Part shown: one piece after another, positions 1 to 4,945 of the stretch | Layout of the letters: each line of letters starts with the position of its first letter | Numbering within the stretch: the stretch's first letter is position 1 | From: CAYJQO01 sp964372445 | Lineage (GTDB): Bacteria > Patescibacteriota > Minisyncoccia > UBA6257 > GWB1-50-10 | Reading direction: 5' to 3' | Assembly (NCBI GenBank): GCA_964372445.1 | Contig: CAYJQO010000029.1 | Span: 1-6,678, forward strand | DNA length: 6,678 nucleotides | Notes under the pieces: generated by a model | What the model was told of the DNA's origin: nothing | Database searches by the model: none | Seen by the model: the letters and a program-made list of their open reading frames with translations, nothing else | Translations under genes and position numbers: made by a program

Positions 1-61
1 ACATCGATAAGGGCGGCCTATCCCTTCGACTCGAGAAAAGAGAAACGGCGTAAGTGGAGCC

Positions 62-207
62 CCACGGCCTTACGGCCGTGGCACCTCTCCACACGCTTCG
101 TCGGGCGGAACCCTCCGAAGCGTACCCTCCTTCGCCAAGGCTACGGAGGGTACCCACCTCGCATTCATCCACGGGTTTACACCCGTGGCTTTCTGCGAAG
201 GAGGGTA
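62..207. repeat. Palindrome-rich repeat cluster, possible non-autonomous mobile element
   Basis: Four hairpins sit in 146 bp. H1 (62-81) is CCACGGCC-TTAC-GGCCGTGG. H2 (93-123) pairs ACGCTTCG with CGAAGCGT. H3 (123-152) pairs TACCCTCC with GGAGGGTA. H4 (169-188) is CCACGGGT-TTAC-ACCCGTGG. H1 and H4 share the outer stem CCACGG and the same TTAC loop. In addition, TACCCTCCTTCGC (123-135) is the exact reverse complement of GCGAAGGAGGGTA (195-207). No credible gene is present in 1-305. Paired terminal hairpins with no ORF resemble the subterminal palindromes of IS200/IS605-type derivatives, or a dispersed extragenic palindromic repeat. I see no transposase remnant, and no second copy in the window. 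Nothing is recognised in 1-60. Confidence 0.6.
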
Positions 208-240
208 AAATGTATCAAAAAAACAGTACGAAGGCAATTT

Positions 241-282
241 GCAAAAGAAAAGGGGCATCGCACATTTCTGTTGCGACGCCCC
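241..282 (-). terminator. Intrinsic terminator after the coiled-coil gene
   Basis: The minus-strand RNA forms GGGGCGUCGCA paired with UGCGAUGCCCC (282-252), 11 bp with one G-U pair, around a short A-rich loop containing GAAA, followed by UUUUCUUUUGC (251-241). It begins 24 nt past the TAG at 306. The stem plus U-run is a textbook intrinsic terminator and supports the minus-strand gene as the real one. Confidence 0.85.
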
Positions 283-305
283 ATCGAGATTGTTTTGTGT
301 CAGAG

Positions 306-1334
306 CTACGACACCTGGACTTCGTATTCCTGACACAGTTGCTGGATCGAAAGGAGCTGAACATTGGCCACACCAAGCTCGAGAGCAACCTTAAGTTGCC
401 TCTTGATCTCGGCCTCGACCTCCTCGAGCCTCTGCCGCGGTCCCATCGAGATGACGCGCGCATCGTCCTCGGTTTCGCAGACGGTGACGCTCACCCCGTC
501 AGGCGAGGAGACGCCTCTTTCCACTGCTCCGAATATGCGCGCAATCTTCTCTTTGAGTTGGTCGCGCTCTCGGACGAGTTTGGTAAGGCGATTCCCAACC
601 GCTTCACGCCGCTGCTGAAATTCTGCCACAAGTTTCGGGGATTCAGCCACTGGCCGACCGAGGAGTTGCGCCGCCTTTTGGAAAACAACGAGGTGGCACC
701 CGTCTTGTTTCTCGAACCACGCGATGACTTCGGCGTCTCCGACCTTTACTTCAAGCTCGAGGTCAAGCTCCCTCTGAAAACGAGCCATGGGGTTCCTACA
801 CTCAAGCGGCTTGTTGAGATTGAAACCGAAGTCCCGAAAGTAGTGTGAGGTGATGTTCCCTTCGACAAGTTCCACGTTTTCATGCAATGCATCGTAGCAT
901 CCAACATAATTGCCGGTCGGAAATTCGCACTTCCCATCGGCAGGATTCAGCACCAGCGAGCCAAGCTTGAGCACCCCGAGGTAGCGGTGCTCATCGACGA
1001 CGTAATCCTCGTCCTTCGGCCTGTATCCGAATCCGGCACAACCGTGAAAGTTTTCCTCCTTAACCACCATGAGGACGAGCTCGCCGACGTGTTGCCCGAT
1101 ACGCGCTTCGAGGTTACGGTAAACCGTTTCGAGCGGCTCATTTAAAAAACCGTAGCGCGCAATCACGAAGTCCCTGATTCTGTCTCCGGTCGTCTCACCC
1201 AACTTGATGCAGGCGCGGAGTTGCTGCATCTCCTCATTCACCTGCGCAGAAAGGTTCTGCACCTTGACCTGGGCATCGCCCGCTTGAGCTTTCAGCTCAA
1301 GAATCTTTTGAATTTTCTGATGTACGTCGGTCAT
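306..1334 (-). CDS. Coiled-coil protein of unknown function
   Basis: I do not recognise this 342-residue protein. The frame extends upstream to 1397, but the ATG at 1332-1334 (MTDVHQKIQ...) has a Shine-Dalgarno AGGAG seven nt before it. An ATG six nt upstream abuts the AGGAG too closely. Residues 1-45 and about 233-270 look like coiled coil (for example KLVAEFQQRREAVGNRLTKLVRERDQLKEKI), and 297-318 is a further charged helix. Between them (about 62-215) lies a mixed, probably globular region with five cysteines (C99, C136, C146, C179, C213) and aromatic-rich segments such as GCAGFGYRPKDEDYVVDEHRYLG. No CxxC pair, signal peptide or membrane segment is visible. It appears monocistronic, with its own promoter and terminator. 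Base composition looks less GC-rich than in the dnaK-rplL genes, which may point to a different history. The overall shape recalls structural or scaffold proteins, but no function can be assigned. Confidence 0.8.
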   Translation of the reverse strand: MTDVHQKIQKILELKAQAGDAQVKVQNLSAQVNEEMQQLRACIKLGETTGDRIRDFVIARYGFLNEPLETVYRNLEARIGQHVGELVLMVVKEENFHGCAGFGYRPKDEDYVVDEHRYLGVLKLGSLVLNPADGKCEFPTGNYVGCYDALHENVELVEGNITSHYFRDFGFNLNKPLECRNPMARFQRELDLELEVKVGDAEVIAWFEKQDGCHLVVFQKAAQLLGRPVAESPKLVAEFQQRREAVGNRLTKLVRERDQLKEKIARIFGAVERGVSSPDGVSVTVCETEDDARVISMGPRQRLEEVEAEIKRQLKVALELGVANVQLLSIQQLCQEYEVQVS

Positions 1335-1378
1335 AATCATTCTCCTATTCAGTTGTTTAGGCACAATTGCTACAGGAA

Positions 1379-1407
1379 ACGGTATCACCGAAGTCATTCC
1401 TTGTCAA
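1379..1407 (-). promoter_or_regulatory. Putative promoter for the coiled-coil gene
   Basis: A perfect -35 TTGACA (1407-1402) is followed after exactly 17 nt by TACCGT (1384-1379). This -10 is poor (three of six) but is preceded by TGA, giving an extended -10 of the TGN form. It lies immediately after the tRNA terminator and about 40 nt before the start codon, so the following gene is probably its own transcription unit. Confidence 0.5.
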
Positions 1408-1408
1408 A

Positions 1409-1436
1409 CTAAAAATGGAAACTTTTGCAAGTCTCC
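1409..1436 (-). terminator. Intrinsic terminator of the tRNA locus
   Basis: The minus-strand RNA forms GGAGACUU-GCAA-AAGUUUCC (1436-1417), an 8-bp stem with one G-U pair capped by a GNRA-type GCAA tetraloop, followed by AUUUUUAG. It lies about 50 nt downstream of the encoded CCA of the outer tRNA sequence and just before the next promoter, so it closes the tRNA (and perhaps rplJ-rplL) transcript. Confidence 0.75.
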
Positions 1437-1484
1437 GCTCCAAAACTATTTTTCTCAAATTCAGATTCTATGGCGAGTCAAATT

Positions 1485-1674
1485 TGGTGTGCCCTGTAGG
1501 GACCGAACCTACGACCACGGACCCGCCTGACTGGGCTTTGACAAGTTGTGGACGGCACAGGACTCGAACCTGTGACCTCTGCGATGTGAACGCAGCGCTC
1601 TAACCAACTGAGCTAGCCGTCCAGTCAAAGTCGGGCAGGTGTGAACCACAGCTCTACCACTGAGCTAAGGGCGC
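1485..1674 (-). other. Interrupted tRNA: 5' and 3' halves on either side of tRNA-Val
   Basis: The 5' part (1674-1651) gives the acceptor strand GCGCCCT, T8-A9 and a perfect D-arm GCTC-AGTGGTA-GAGC. The 3' part (1512-1485) gives a perfect T-stem GTAGG/CCTAC, the acceptor strand AGGGCAC, discriminator A and an encoded CCA. The two acceptor strands pair at six of seven positions (a C-A mismatch at 2-71), which supports a common origin. Between the halves are 138 nt where a tRNA normally has about 23, and they contain the whole tRNA-Val. One reading joins ...TGTGG-TTCACA (ending 1640) to T-CCGTG... (from 1522), giving the loop TTCACAT (CAC), with CCTGCC/GGCGGG closing the insert right at the joints. 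That stem relies on wobble pairs and the product would be about three nt short. The T-loop TTCGGTC lacks the nearly invariant A58. It may be an intron-bearing tRNA or a decayed tRNA split by an insertion. Confidence 0.6.
1549..1622 (-). tRNA. tRNA-Val (anticodon CAC)
   Basis: A complete 74-nt cloverleaf. The acceptor stem GGACGGC/GCCGTCC is paired at all seven positions. T8-A9 are followed by the D-arm GCTC-AGTTGGTTA-GAGC. The anticodon arm is CTGCG-TTCACAT-CGCAG, with CAC at positions 34-36, reading valine codon GUG. The variable loop is AGGTC, the T-arm ACAGG-TTCGAGT-CCTGT, and the discriminator A. All invariant bases are present, so it should be functional. CCA is not encoded (the bases after the discriminator are CAAC), so it must be added after transcription. 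It lies between the two halves of another tRNA-like sequence and is flanked by a perfect 7-bp inverted repeat, CTTTGAC (1630-1624) and GTCAAAG (1542-1536). Confidence 0.96.
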
Positions 1675-1700
1675 GTTTACCCCGAGATCACCCTATACCG

Positions 1701-1729
1701 GCGTGGCACCGCTTGCAACGGCGCCACGC
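1701..1729 (-). other. Strong stem-loop between rplL and the tRNA locus
   Basis: On the minus strand GCGTGGCGCCG and CGGTGCCACGC form an 11-bp stem with one G-U pair around the loop TTGCAAG. No T-run follows on either strand, so this is not a standard intrinsic terminator. It may be a processing or mRNA-stabilising hairpin at the rplL 3' end. A weak promoter-like pair (TTGCAA at 1718-1713 and TATAGG at 1697-1692, only 15 nt apart) overlaps it and could start tRNA transcription. Without that promoter the tRNA locus would be read through from rplJ-rplL. Confidence 0.4.
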
Positions 1730-1748
1730 TCTCACAATCTATCACGCT

Positions 1749-2120
1749 CTACTGCAGCTCTGCTGTGGCACCCACGGCCTCGAGCCGTTTCTTGATTTCC
1801 TCGGCGTCCTCCTGCTTCAACCCTTCCTTGAGCACCTTCGGGGCGCCCTCCACCAGGTCCTTGGCCTCCTTCAGGCCCACGCCGGTTACCTCCTTCACCA
1901 CTTTGATCACGTTGATCTTCTGGTCACCGCCCGCCTTGATCACCACGCTCCAGGCCGTTTTCTCTTCCACCACGCCAGAGGCGCCACCTCCGGCAGGCGC
2001 CGCGGCAACCATCGCCGAGGCCGAGACGCCGAACTTCTCTTCGAGCGTCTTCACGAGCTCTGAGAGCTCGATCACGGAGAGCGACTCTATTTTTGATACA
2101 ATGTCGTTGAACTTTTCCAT
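1749..2120 (-). CDS. rplL: 50S ribosomal protein L7/L12
   Basis: L7/L12 is the flexible stalk protein, present as several dimers per ribosome, that recruits and activates the translational GTPases (EF-Tu, EF-G, IF2). The 123 residues match the family length. The N-terminal dimerisation and L10-binding helices span about 1-32 (MEKFNDIVSKIESLSVIELSELV). An Ala/Gly-rich hinge covers about 34-50 (SASAMVAAAPAGGGASG). The conserved globular factor-binding domain spans about 53-123, with KINVIKVVKEVTGVGLKEAKDLVEGAPK. The ATG at 2118-2120 has a good Shine-Dalgarno AGGA six nt upstream, partly inside the rplJ stop region. One mRNA should carry both genes; the higher dose of L7/L12 would then come from stronger initiation here, since rplJ lacks a visible Shine-Dalgarno sequence. 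That last point is inference. Confidence 0.98.
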   Translation of the reverse strand: MEKFNDIVSKIESLSVIELSELVKTLEEKFGVSASAMVAAAPAGGGASGVVEEKTAWSVVIKAGGDQKINVIKVVKEVTGVGLKEAKDLVEGAPKVLKEGLKQEDAEEIKKRLEAVGATAELQ

Positions 2121-2128
2121 GGCTGATC

Positions 2129-2632
2129 CTACTCCCTACGACCTTTTTGTCCTTCGGCTTTGCTCAGGACGATGAGTAGCTTCTTCATGGGTATCGTGAG
2201 CATCACCGCAAGCTCTGTGAGCAGCTCGGTGCGGCCCGGTAGCGCTCCGTACCGTACCACCTCGTCTGCGGCAATGAACCGCTTCTCGTGGACATCAAAT
2301 CCACCAAGAATTTTTGCTATCCCCTTCCGCTTCACGAACTGGTAGGCAACGTGTGCGGCTTCCACCAGCTCCTTCGGAGAGAACATGACCGCCACCTGGC
2401 CGGCTACCTGATCTCGATCGAAATCGAATCCTGCTTCACCGAACACGATCTGCAGGAGCCGTTTCTTCATGACCCGAACCGCACCACCAGCTGCCCGCAC
2501 CGCACGGCGCAGCACGTTGAACTCGTCGACCGGTACTCCGGTGAAATCAACCAGGACGAGCGATTGGCTCACCTGTACATCGCGCACGCCCTGTGCAACC
2601 GCTCCCTCTTTCTGTAACCTAGTCTTTGGCAT
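2129..2632 (-). CDS. rplJ: 50S ribosomal protein L10
   Basis: L10 is the base of the ribosomal stalk. It binds 23S rRNA and anchors L7/L12 dimers on its C-terminal helix, and in many bacteria it represses its own operon. With the start at ATG 2632-2630 the product is 167 residues (MPKTRLQKEGAVAQG...), the normal family length. The frame stays open upstream to an ATG at 2674, but that would put the terminator hairpin inside the gene and add 14 atypical residues, so I reject it. Family features are the N-terminal globular domain with VLVDFTGVPVDEFNVLRRAVR and VMKKRLLQIVF, then the ILGGFDVHEKRF region. A hydrophobic helix (LTELAVMLTIPMKKLLIVLSK) follows that would carry L7/L12. It is separated from rplL by 8 nt, and the end of the gene carries the rplL Shine-Dalgarno sequence, so the two are translated together. 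Confidence 0.95.
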   Translation of the reverse strand: MPKTRLQKEGAVAQGVRDVQVSQSLVLVDFTGVPVDEFNVLRRAVRAAGGAVRVMKKRLLQIVFGEAGFDFDRDQVAGQVAVMFSPKELVEAAHVAYQFVKRKGIAKILGGFDVHEKRFIAADEVVRYGALPGRTELLTELAVMLTIPMKKLLIVLSKAEGQKGRRE

Positions 2633-2656
2633 AAAAAATCTGCGGCTGATCCGCAG
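2633..2656 (-). terminator. Intrinsic terminator / attenuator abutting the rplJ start
   Basis: The minus-strand RNA has a perfect 6-bp stem CUGCGG-AUCAG-CCGCAG (2656-2640), then A and six U (2638-2633), and the U-run ends at the rplJ ATG (2632-2630). The position after an L10-type leader fits a transcription attenuator in the stalk operon. A dnaJ terminator is less likely because the promoter and leader lie between. There is no Shine-Dalgarno sequence between the hairpin and the ATG, so initiation of rplJ must use something other than a canonical site. Confidence 0.65.
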
Positions 2657-2663
2657 TTCGAGT

Positions 2664-2685
2664 GGCATCCCCATCCTGGGGTGCC
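2664..2685 (-). other. Second leader hairpin upstream of rplJ
   Basis: GGCACCCC (2685-2678) can pair with GGGG-A-TGCC (2672-2664) around an AGGAT loop, with one bulged A. Its first two G residues (2685-2684) are also the last two of the kink-turn outer stem, so the two folds compete. The CCCCAGG here (2681-2675) repeats the CCCCAGG in the leader's capping hairpin (2722-2716), so it can also pair with CCTGGGG at 2713-2707. These alternatives are what an attenuation switch would need. No biochemical support is visible. Confidence 0.45.
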
Positions 2686-2738
2686 GTGTCCTCGACGGGT
2701 CTTATGCCCCAGGTACCTGGGGCGCCCGCTGTCTACGG
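2684..2738 (-). promoter_or_regulatory. L10 (rplJ) ribosomal protein leader-like element
   Basis: The minus-strand RNA folds as an outer stem CCGU/ACGG (2738-2735 with 2687-2684), an asymmetric purine-rich internal loop (AGACAG opposite UCGAGGAC), an inner stem CGGG/CCCG (2728-2725 with 2699-2696), and a capping perfect hairpin GCCCCAG-GUAC-CUGGGGC (2723-2706). A kink-turn-like internal loop with GA-rich strands below a hairpin arm, directly upstream of rplJ, matches the architecture of the known bacterial L10 leader, where the L10-L12 complex binds its own mRNA to repress synthesis. I recognised it by position and fold, without a covariance-model search. The 3' part (2699-2690) can also pair with 2661-2651, which offers a switch with the downstream terminator. 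Confidence 0.72.
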
Positions 2739-2749
2739 ATCGTCCCACC

Positions 2750-2777
2750 ATGCTAGCACGACGACAGCCGGCGTCAA
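2750..2777 (-). promoter_or_regulatory. Putative sigma-70 type promoter for rplJ-rplL
   Basis: On the minus strand, TTGACG (2777-2772, five of six to consensus) is followed after 16 nt by TAGCAT (2755-2750). The -10 is preceded by TGC (2758-2756), forming an extended -10. Transcription would begin near 2743, just upstream of the L10-leader-like fold. The -35 lies six nt past the dnaJ stop, exactly where an independent promoter for the ribosomal stalk operon is expected. It is predicted from sequence only. Confidence 0.6.
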
Positions 2778-2782
2778 GTCCC

Positions 2783-3874
2783 CTATAATTCACCGCCGAG
2801 CTCCTCGAGGAGCTTCTTCGCGCGGCTGGAGAGCTTGCCAGGTAGCTTCACGTTGAAAGCAATAATGAGGTCGCCCCGGCTGAACGCCCCCGCCATGCCC
2901 CCGAACTTCGGCATGCCATGGCGCGGTATGCGGAGTGGCTCGCGCAGGTTGTAGCCACTGGGTATCACCACTTCGATCTGTTCCCCATCGATGCCCTTCA
3001 CGTTGACCTGCTTGCCAAGCAATGCATCGGTTAGCCGTAGGTCCTGGACGGTGTAGAGGTCATCCTTCTTGCGCTCGAACGCCTGGTGCGGCCGAACCTT
3101 CACGATGACGTACAGGTCGCCCCCCTGGCCGCCACGCTCTCCTGCCTCGCCGGCTCCCGTCACCTTGATCACCTGGCCATCCTCAATCCCGGGCGCAAAG
3201 GCCACGGGCACCTCCCGCACCCCCGCTACCCGTCCACTGCCGTGGCACGTGCCACACGGCTTCTGGGGAACCTCTCCCCGGCCCTGGCATGCGCCGCAGG
3301 CTTGCACCTGGGAGAAGTTGCCAAAGAAGGTTTTCCGTTCGATGCGCACCTCGCCACGGCCGTTGCACGTCGCGCAGGCCTTCATGCCCTTCGCTTTGTC
3401 GTAACCCAGGGCATGGCAGGTCGCACACGGAACCTGTGTCCGGAGGTGAAGGGTGCGAACAACCCCGGCAAACGCCTCTTCGAGTGTGATCTCCTGTGCC
3501 ACCTCAATGTCCGATCCTTGGGTGTACGTTTGCCGCCGCTTCCCGCCAAACTGTTCAAACATAGATTCGAATATGTCGCCAAAGTCGCCCATGTCCTCAC
3601 CGAGGTTCACGTTCCAGCGGAACCCATCACCGAAGCCAGTGTTCCCCCAGCTCGGCGATGACCCATCGAACACCTGGCCGAAACGATCATACTGGGCCCG
3701 CTTCTCACTGTTTGAGAGCACCTGGTACGCCTCGTTGATCTCCTTAAACTTCGCATCGTTACCGCCTGCCTTATCCGGGTGGTGCTGGTGGGCAAGGTGG
3801 CGGTACGCCTTCTTCACTTCTTCAGCAGAAGCGCCGCGTGAGATCCCCAGTATCTTGTAGTAGTCTCTGGCCAT
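2783..3874 (-). CDS. dnaJ: Chaperone protein DnaJ (type I Hsp40)
   Basis: Co-chaperone that delivers unfolded clients to DnaK and stimulates its ATPase. At 363 residues it is close to the usual type I length (about 370-380). Domains in order: J domain (1-70) with the HPD signature at residues 32-34; a short Gly/Phe-type linker (about 70-112); a zinc-binding region with all four CxxCxxxG repeats (cysteines at 150/153, 167/170, 193/196 and 207/210); then the C-terminal beta-sandwich domains (about 220-345) with the RIPRHGMP motif near 315. The set of metal ligands is complete, so this should be a functional type I protein rather than a DnaJ-like relative. The ATG at 3872-3874 opens a canonical MARDYYKILG start. 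The Shine-Dalgarno match is weak. It follows the membrane protein by 18 nt and ends in TAG six nt before the rplJ promoter. Confidence 0.97.
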   Translation of the reverse strand: MARDYYKILGISRGASAEEVKKAYRHLAHQHHPDKAGGNDAKFKEINEAYQVLSNSEKRAQYDRFGQVFDGSSPSWGNTGFGDGFRWNVNLGEDMGDFGDIFESMFEQFGGKRRQTYTQGSDIEVAQEITLEEAFAGVVRTLHLRTQVPCATCHALGYDKAKGMKACATCNGRGEVRIERKTFFGNFSQVQACGACQGRGEVPQKPCGTCHGSGRVAGVREVPVAFAPGIEDGQVIKVTGAGEAGERGGQGGDLYVIVKVRPHQAFERKKDDLYTVQDLRLTDALLGKQVNVKGIDGEQIEVVIPSGYNLREPLRIPRHGMPKFGGMAGAFSRGDLIIAFNVKLPGKLSSRAKKLLEELGGEL

Positions 3875-3892
3875 GGCGGTACCAACCCGGTG

Positions 3893-4945
3893 CTAGGAGA
3901 GGAGTATGAACTCTCGGCTGCGACTCTCCAAGGTAAGGTAGGCGAAGTTTACCGCGACGAGGAGCTTGAAAACGAGGAAGGCGATGAGCTCGACGAGCCA
4001 CGCGAAGAGTGACGCGATCCCGCGGATGAAACCGAAGAGCAGGAGCGTCGCAGCGGCACCCACCTCGAGGCGGATGGCGCCCTCCCGGTTGCCAAGCGTG
4101 CGATCGAGCAGCTGGTAGAGCACCGAGACGAGCGGTTCATGGAGCGGCAGCGGACCGACAGTTTTCTCGAGGGCACCCGCGGTACGGATGACCCCTTGGG
4201 CAACGATTTTCGCCTTCGCATCATCCGGCAGCATGCCAAACGCAACCGGCCCCTGCGAACCTGATGCGTCCACGATGCGTTCCTGGCGCCGGGTGAGCTC
4301 ACCCTCTACGAGCGATTCCAGCACCTCCTGAACGGACCCCGCGAGCGTTGCTTTGGGGTACCAGATCTGCAGGACGCTCTCCGTAGATCGGAGGAACCCG
4401 GAGAGCAGCGATATGCCGACATCGCGGCTGAGCAACCCCCAGGAGAAGTAGCTCAGGTAGAAGGTGATGCTCAGGAAACAGGCCACGCCGGTGGCGACCC
4501 GCGGAACAACGCTCCGGGATATTTCAAAGAAGTGGACCTTGATGCTGTTGGAGAGAATCCGATGCCCGCGCGCCGCACCGCCCACGGTAAAGTAGGTGAG
4601 GAGCACCGACCCGAAGAGGAGCAGGTAGGGTAGGTCTGGCATGAGGTGGCTACGGAACACCACGAGCGGCGCCAGGCACTCCAGGGTGACGAGCAGGCGC
4701 ATTCGGCGTGCGCTCTTGATGAAGAGGGCGTGGAGTACCACGAGCACTGCGAACGCCACGGCCGCAGCCGCGGTGGCCCACAGGTACCCGTAGCGCCCGG
4801 TTGCCAAAAATTCTTTGAACGCGTACGCGGCAACGACGGCCGCGGCACCGCCAAGGACCGCGAGCACCACGATTTTCCAGAGACTCAGATCGATCTCGGG
4901 GTCTCTCGATTGGCTAGCTACCTGAGGCGGGAGGGGAAGGGCCAT
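3893..4945 (-). CDS. Multi-pass membrane protein of unknown function between dnaK and dnaJ
   Basis: I do not recognise this 350-residue protein. Hydrophobic segments that look membrane-spanning lie at about residues 24-46, 53-76, 104-122, 150-172, 292-312 and 313-336, with a weaker one near 83-97. Between the two groups is a soluble stretch of about 120 residues (173-291), rich in charged residues and predicted helices (for example VQEVLESLVEGELTRRQERIVDASG). There is no obvious signal peptide, catalytic motif or cysteine cluster. The ATG at 4943-4945 is the only plausible early start. It lies inside the last codons of dnaK in another frame (32 nt overlap) and has no clear Shine-Dalgarno sequence, which suggests translational coupling to dnaK. 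dnaJ starts 18 nt after its TAG. The position suggests co-expression with the Hsp70 machine, perhaps a role in envelope stress or membrane protein quality control, but this is inference from context only. Confidence 0.85.
   Translation of the reverse strand: MALPLPPQVASQSRDPEIDLSLWKIVVLAVLGGAAAVVAAYAFKEFLATGRYGYLWATAAAAVAFAVLVVLHALFIKSARRMRLLVTLECLAPLVVFRSHLMPDLPYLLLFGSVLLTYFTVGGAARGHRILSNSIKVHFFEISRSVVPRVATGVACFLSITFYLSYFSWGLLSRDVGISLLSGFLRSTESVLQIWYPKATLAGSVQEVLESLVEGELTRRQERIVDASGSQGPVAFGMLPDDAKAKIVAQGVIRTAGALEKTVGPLPLHEPLVSVLYQLLDRTLGNREGAIRLEVGAAATLLLFGFIRGIASLFAWLVELIAFLVFKLLVAVNFAYLTLESRSREFILLS

Noticed and set aside
1..300. CRISPR array
   Set aside because: The repeats are inverted and irregularly spaced palindromes. 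There is no series of direct repeats with uniform spacers.
54..848. 264-residue plus-strand open frame across the repeat and the coiled-coil gene
   Set aside because: It runs antisense to a gene with its own promoter, Shine-Dalgarno sequence and intrinsic terminator. Its N-terminal part is translated palindromic repeat and the protein shows no family features.
306..1397. Longer start for the coiled-coil gene at 1397
   Set aside because: That start lies inside the predicted promoter. The AGGAG site is correctly spaced for the ATG at 1334 instead.
1485..1674. Group I intron in the outer tRNA
   Set aside because: The insert is about 115 nt, most of it a complete tRNA-Val. There is no room for a group I catalytic core.
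1701..1729. Hairpin after rplL as an intrinsic terminator
   Set aside because: The stem is strong but no T-run follows on either strand, so I list it only as a stem-loop.
2129..2674. Longer rplJ start (ATG at 2674 or 2668)
   Set aside because: It would translate through the terminator hairpin and add residues not typical of L10. The ATG at 2632 gives the normal L10 length and N-terminus, though it lacks a Shine-Dalgarno sequence.
3069..3661. Long plus-strand open frames opposite dnaJ
   Set aside because: These are GC-rich shadow frames antisense to a fully conserved dnaJ, with no family features.
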